From Takakia lepidozioides (lineage: Eukaryota > Streptophyta > Takakiopsida > Takakiales > Takakiaceae), in NCBI GenBank assembly GCA_030704615.1, contig CM060731.1, positions 59,686,756 to 59,750,755 of the forward strand: 64,000 nt of DNA, given 5' to 3'. Shown here piece by piece: positions 59,375 through 64,000 of this stretch. The position numbers and the translations under genes are program-made. The notes under the pieces are model-generated. The model saw only the letters and a list, made by a program, of their open reading frames with translations, did not search any database and was not told where the DNA came from. How positions within the stretch are numbered: the stretch's first letter is position 1; each line of letters begins with the position of its first letter.

Positions 59375-60088
59375 TCACGTTGTCAATGGGACTTTGACTG
59401 CTCTGAGAACTAGCTCATGAGTCATCGGGCTCCTCCAGGTAAACTGGATTGCAGCCGTTGTACCGCCCCTGTTGATGTTCACCACAATGTCGTGCCCTTC
59501 AATCATACCACCATTGAATATGGAAAGCTTCACGTTTTCGTCGTCCACACCAATGCGAATGTCCCCATACAATGGAGAAGAGGAGCGCACTCCTTCAGGA
59601 GTATACGTCTCTCCGATGGAGTCCACCCACGTCCACTGGCAGCAGTTCCACCGCAACAGCATAGCAGTGCGCATTCTTCTGCATGGGTGCCCGTCGTAGC
59701 TAGAAAATCGGAATCAAGGATGCGCAAGAGCCACGGACTCCTCAGACCAAGATCGTCACCCCGCTCGAAGGCGTACTGGCCTGGGATATACTCAAAAGTG
59801 GACAATGTTTCCACATTCGAACCAGTATCTTCTGTGTAATCTGTGTAACAGATAACAATGTCTCCCGAATGTGGCCGAATACATTGCATAATCGAAGCCT
59901 CCATAAGGGCAGTCATCCCGGTTCTGGAAGCACGACATCCTTGCAAAGGAGGACCTGAGGACGTCTTTGATGCCGATGACAATGATTTTGCGGACAGCAA
60001 CGAAGCCCTTAGATTTTAGAAATGATGAGAAGCGGAAGAGCAGTGCGGGCTCCAATAATGGAGCATCTGGGTCACACGTACCCACCAA
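59375..60088 (-). pseudogene. Unknown transposon-borne protein, pair member 1 (F2 copy)
   Basis: Near-identical to 33830-34542. It keeps FERGDDLGLRSPWLLRILDS, where F1 is shifted, but has an extra base near 59868 (cccgaatgtg against cccgatgtg) and a base missing near 59700. The two copies thus have different lesions, and each shows the original state where the other is broken. Confidence 0.65.
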
Positions 60089-60370
60089 TCATCGTGTAAC
60101 GTGTTCATCACGCCAGCGGTGGATGAACCGATACCTCTTTCTCATCCACGGGGTATAGTTTGAAATCTGCCACCGAAGTCCATCCCCTGGAAGGAAATTC
60201 AGCGCCGCATTTACATCGAAGGGGGGATGGACTTCATAGTCTCAAGTGGCTATAGGCCCACCTGGCACTTACTGCCCATAGTTTGCATGGCAAGGAAGAA
60301 AACTGAAACGGCTACATTCATGGAGCAGCCAATCTTCATCCGTGCAGGTTCCTGTAGGGGGGAAATTTAA

Positions 60371-61027
60371 ATGTGCCCTGGAGTGTTTTTGAGGAATTGC
60401 AACGTTTGCTTGAACTTCTTCCAGCCACGGCACTGCTCTTTTTCAAGGATGCCGTGCCGTCGAAATCCTGCTGACTGCCCTTATCATGGCCACGATTATG
60501 CTATGTTCAAACCAGAATCAGGAGACATCATTGTCTGGCTCTCTGTTTTCATAGACGCTTCTGGAATCAAGCGGGAGTCTTTGCGCGCAATGGAGTATTT
60601 GGAGGGCTATTACCGCTTTGAGCGAGGTGAGGGCGAGGGTCAATGCGGTCCGTGGGTCCTGAAAATTGTTGACCTTGATATACCAAGCTGGAATGGGATG
60701 CTGGACAAATCACGCACGGCCTCACTTTGGCAGTGGAACTGCTGCCAGTGGACCAGGGAGGACGGCACCGGGGAAAACTATATTCGTGGAGTTCACTCCG
60801 CTCTTCCAGTGTATGGAGACATTCGGCTGAGTTGCGAAGACAAATCGCACGGGCACATGAGGCCCACAGTGACCTTGTCAATGTATGATGGTGGTATCAT
60901 TGATGGGCATGACATTGTCGTCAGCTCCACCAAGGGCACCAGATCGACCGCATTGCAGTTTACCTCGAGGTGCCGCATCAGTAATGAGCTTGTTTTGAGG
61001 GCTATCAAAGTTCCGTCGACTTGGTGA
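60371..61027 (+). CDS. Unknown transposon-borne protein, pair member 2 (intact open frame)
   Basis: 218 codons from ATG at 60371 to TGA. Segments shared with its paralogue on the other strand are RRNPADCPYHGHDYAMFKPE, SGDIIVWLSVF, WNCCQWTREDGTGENYIRGV, PVYGDIRLSCED and YDGGIIDGHDIVVSS. The start is uncertain: a 42-bp stretch present in F1 (about 34885-34930) is missing just upstream. An AATAAA follows at about 61099. No signal peptide, membrane segment or known domain was seen. Two diverged versions kept side by side in two element copies suggest a role in the element rather than a captured host piece; that is inference. Confidence 0.65.
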   Translation: MCPGVFLRNCNVCLNFFQPRHCSFSRMPCRRNPADCPYHGHDYAMFKPESGDIIVWLSVFIDASGIKRESLRAMEYLEGYYRFERGEGEGQCGPWVLKIVDLDIPSWNGMLDKSRTASLWQWNCCQWTREDGTGENYIRGVHSALPVYGDIRLSCEDKSHGHMRPTVTLSMYDGGIIDGHDIVVSSTKGTRSTALQFTSRCRISNELVLRAIKVPSTW

Positions 61028-61255
61028 CGCCCATGTAGAAGGAGGAAGGGCTTAGATTTGTCTGGAGTTGCTAAATGTGAGACACCATGTTCGATCAATA
61101 AAACAACCCATCGTACATCACTTCTGTGTGATTGTGTTTCATCGTGTTCAAGAACAGCCGTAATTGGCCCACTGTTTACAATTTGAGATCTCATTTCTAC
61201 AATGTGTCTGTCCATATGAATATACCATGTACCATATACCATGAGTTAAAGGAAA

Positions 61256-62185
61256 CATGTGCACGCCGAAGCTCGAAAATTCGGCACCGCATTTCATTTT
61301 TCTCCATGCAGCGATTTCTGGCAGCTCCCTTTCCTCCGTTGTCGTCGTAACGGAAATGATGTACAACATTTCATTTCCTGACATGGCATTACCATACTTC
61401 GAATTGGAAATGCGGCGCCGCATTTCCATATTGGACCTTGAATTGTCCGAGCATGTCCAGTCGCTAATACTTGTCCATGTCCATACTTGAAATGCGGCAC
61501 CGCATTTCCATGTCCGTCATCGAAATTTCGTACTGGACAATGAAATGCGGCACCGCATTTCCGAAGAGCAGAATGGAATGCGGTGCCGCATTTCCGTCGA
61601 AGGGTCTGGAATTGGACAAACAACGATGTCCGTTCTGGAAATGCGGCACGCATTTCCATGTCCGTCATCAAAATTTTGTATTGGACAATGGAATGCGGTG
61701 CCGCATTTCCGTCCAACAAGACGGAATGCCCACACGGGTCTGGAATTGGACAAACAACGATGTCTGTTTTGGAAATGCGGCGCCGCATTTCCCATGTTGG
61801 GCAATCGAAAGTTTTTGTAGGACAATGTAAGTTTTTATAGGACGATGGAATGCGGTGCCGCATTTCCGTCAAAGGGTGTGGAATCGGACAATCAACGATG
61901 TCCGTTTTGGAAATGCGGCGCTGCATTTCTATGTACGTCATCGAAATTTCTTATTGGACAATGGAATGCGGTGCCGCATTCCCGTCCAGCATCATGGAAT
62001 GGGGAGCCGCATTTCCGTGGATGGGTCTGCAGTTGGAAAAATGTCCATCTCCAAAATGTAAATGCGGCACCACATTTCCATTTACCTCCATGGAATGAGC
62101 TGGCAATCGGCAAAACTGTCGTGTCGGAAACAGAAATGCGGCACTGCATTTCTGTTCGGCCGAACAGTTTCTGATGTCCAAACCA
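61256..62185. repeat. Palindrome array III (AAATGCGGYRCCGCATTT)
   Basis: About 14 copies, in the same order and spacing as array I and inverted relative to array II. One copy (about 61645) has lost a central base and another (about 62070) reads CACCACATTT. The array ends at gatgtccaaaccatgaaa, where PPR DNA begins. Confidence 0.95.
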
Positions 62186-62690
62186 TGAAACGTTGCAGTG
62201 CGTGTGGGAGCCTGGCAGCCCTGGAAAAGGGCAAAGAGATCCATCGTGACATCATCAAATTTGCAATTGTACCAGATGTCATCCTGAACATGACTGCTCT
62301 GGTGGACACATGTATGCCAAATGTGGGAGCATTGAGGATGCGAAAGGAGTGTTCAACACTATGGTTGAACGAGATTTTGCGTTTGCAGTGCGTGTGCAAG
62401 TCTGGCAGCCCTGCAAAAGGGCAAAGAGGTGCATGGTTGCATCATCAAAGCTGGAATGGTAACAGATGCGATTCTGAACAATGCCCTTGTGGACATGTAT
62501 GCCAAATATATGTGAGAGCATTGAGGATGCGGAGGGAGTGTTCAACACTATGGCTGAACAAGATGTGGTGTCGTGGAGCGCGATGATTGCAGGATGTGCA
62601 CAGCAGTGGTGCGGGATGGAGCCTTTGGAGACCTATCATGACCAAATGATGGGTGAAGGGATGAAGCCCGACCACAACACATTTGTGTGA
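62186..62690 (+). pseudogene. PPR gene fragment (right arm)
   Basis: Inverted copy of 40861-41380. It reads [39 protein letters not shown] and DQMMGEGMKPDHNTFV in changing frames. Confidence 0.75.
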
Positions 62691-64000
62691 GTTTGCAGTG
62701 CGTGTGCAAGCCTGGCAGCTCTGGGAAAGGGAAGAGGTCCATGGTTTCATTGTCAAAGTTGGAATTGTACCTGATGTGATTCTGGACAATGGCCTCGTGG
62801 ACATGTATGCCAAATGTGGGAGCATCAAGGGCAAGCTTGGCAGCTCTGGGAAAGGGAAGAGGTCCATGGTTTCATTGTCAAAGCTAGAATTGTACCTGAT
62901 GTGATTCTGGACAATGGCCTCGTGGACATGTATGCCAAATGTGGGAGCATCAAGGGCAAGCCTGGTAGCTCTGGAAAAGGGAAGAGGTCCATGGTTTCAT
63001 TGTCAAAGCTGGAATTGTACCTGATGTGATTCTGAACAATGCCCTCGTGGACATGTATGCCAAATGTGGGAGCATGAAGGGCAAGCCTGGCAGCTCTGGA
63101 AAATTGTCAAAGCTGGAATTGTACCGGATTGTGATTCTGGACAATGGCCTCGTGGACATGTATGCCAAATGTGGAGCATCAATGGCAAGCCTGGTACCTC
63201 TGGAAAAGGGAAGATCAGGTCCATGGTTTCATTGTCAAAATTGGAATTGTACCTGATGTAATTCTGGACAATGCCCTCGTGGACATGTATGCCAAATGTG
63301 GGAGCATCAAGGGCAAGCCTAGCAGCTCTGGGAAAGGGAAGATCAGGTCCATGGTTTCATTGTCAAAGCTGGAATTGTACCTGATGTGATTCTGGAGGGC
63401 AAGCCTGGCAGCTCTGGAAAATTGTCAAAGCTGGAATTTGTACCTGATTGTGATTCTGGACAATGGCCTCGTGGACATGTATGCCAAATGTGGGAGAATC
63501 AAGGGCAAGCCTGGCAGCTCTGGAAAAGGGAAGATCAGGTCCATGGTTTCATTGTCAAAGTTGGAATTGTACCTGATGTGATTCTGGACAATGGCCTCGT
63601 GGACATGTATGCCAAATGTGGGAGCATCAAGGGCAAGCTTGGCAGCTCTGGGAAAGGGAAGAGGTCCATGGTTTCATTGTCAAAGCTAGAATTGTACCTG
63701 ATGTGATTCTGGACAATGGCCTCGTGGACATGTATGCCAAATTTGGGAGCATCAAGGGCAAGATTGGCAGATCTGGAAAAGGGAAGAGGTCCATGGTTTC
63801 ATTGTCAAAGCTGGAATTGTACCTATTGTGATTCTGAACAATGCCCTCATGGACATGTATGCCAAATGTGGGAGCATCAAGGGCAAGCTTGGCAGCTCTG
63901 GAAAATTGTCAAAGCTGGAATTGTACCTGATTGTGATTCTGGACAATGGCCTCGTGGACATGTATGCCAAATGTGGGAGCATCAAGGGCAAGCCTGGCAG
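62691..64000 (+). repeat. PPR-derived 125-bp tandem array (right arm, runs off the window)
   Basis: At least ten units, each with CCTCGTGGACATGTATGCC. Unit starts at 62811, 62936 and 63061 give a period of exactly 125 bp. One unit has lost its centre (about 63392). Inverted copy of 39230-40860. Confidence 0.9.

Overview
The window looks like nuclear DNA of a land plant, most likely a seed-free lineage (fern, lycophyte or bryophyte). The evidence is two intron-rich receptor-like cytoplasmic kinase genes with plant architecture, many fragments of plant-type PPR (pentatricopeptide) and OSB (organellar ssDNA-binding) genes, plant-type transposon termini, and long repeat-filled intergenic DNA. No species name can be supported from sequence alone.

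Layout. (1) 0.37-8.07 kb, minus strand: a ten-exon gene for a USP-like-domain plus kinase protein. (2) 8.1-21 kb: repeat-rich spacer with two hAT-type MITEs and a decayed fragment of the methyltransferase-like gene found further right. (3) 21.06-24.40 kb, minus strand: a six-exon paralogue of the kinase that lacks the N-terminal domain and has lost the DFG aspartate, so it is probably a pseudokinase. (4) 24.4-33.3 kb: LINE reverse-transcriptase C-terminal fragments, partly as an inverted repeat, a tRNA-like SINE head, a possible CACTA terminus, and PPR and OSB fragments. (5) 33.36-64 kb: a nested complex of large DNA transposons.

The transposon complex is the remarkable part. An 11,001-bp element (46,811-57,811) has CAG...CTG ends, subterminal GTGAGC clusters and a perfect 8-bp target duplication (AGGACAGT). 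It is inserted into one copy of a gene whose unoccupied paralogue lies at 37.05-39.2 kb in the same window. The element carries two divergent genes: a transposase-like gene with a zinc-finger-like region, a DDE-like core and a SWIM finger, and a gene joining a ParB-type domain (GNHRLLAW) to an N4/N6-type DNA methyltransferase-like domain (DIPDG and LDLxxGTG motifs). Between them lies a higher-order array of long palindromes. The older surrounding element carries the same ParB-methyltransferase family, a head-to-head pair of paralogous unknown genes, and a different palindrome (AAATGCGGYRCCGCATTT). That palindrome occurs in three arrays of about 14-16 copies and as single copies in introns of the ParB-methyltransferase gene. 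Both elements share the end CAGGGGSTGCTATT. This suggests a little-known transposon family that combines a ParB/methyltransferase protein with clusters of palindromic sites.

Almost every gene in the complex carries small lesions (stops or 1-nt shifts), and different copies have different lesions. The 218-codon ORF at 60,371-61,027 is the best preserved. Duplication made direct copies (33.36-36.76 kb and 58.91-62.19 kb) and inverted copies (39.2-42.69 kb against 60.83-64.0 kb), and a captured PPR fragment expanded into an out-of-frame 125-bp satellite. Exon boundaries were set by reading splice sites and frame continuity by eye. No alignments or searches were run.
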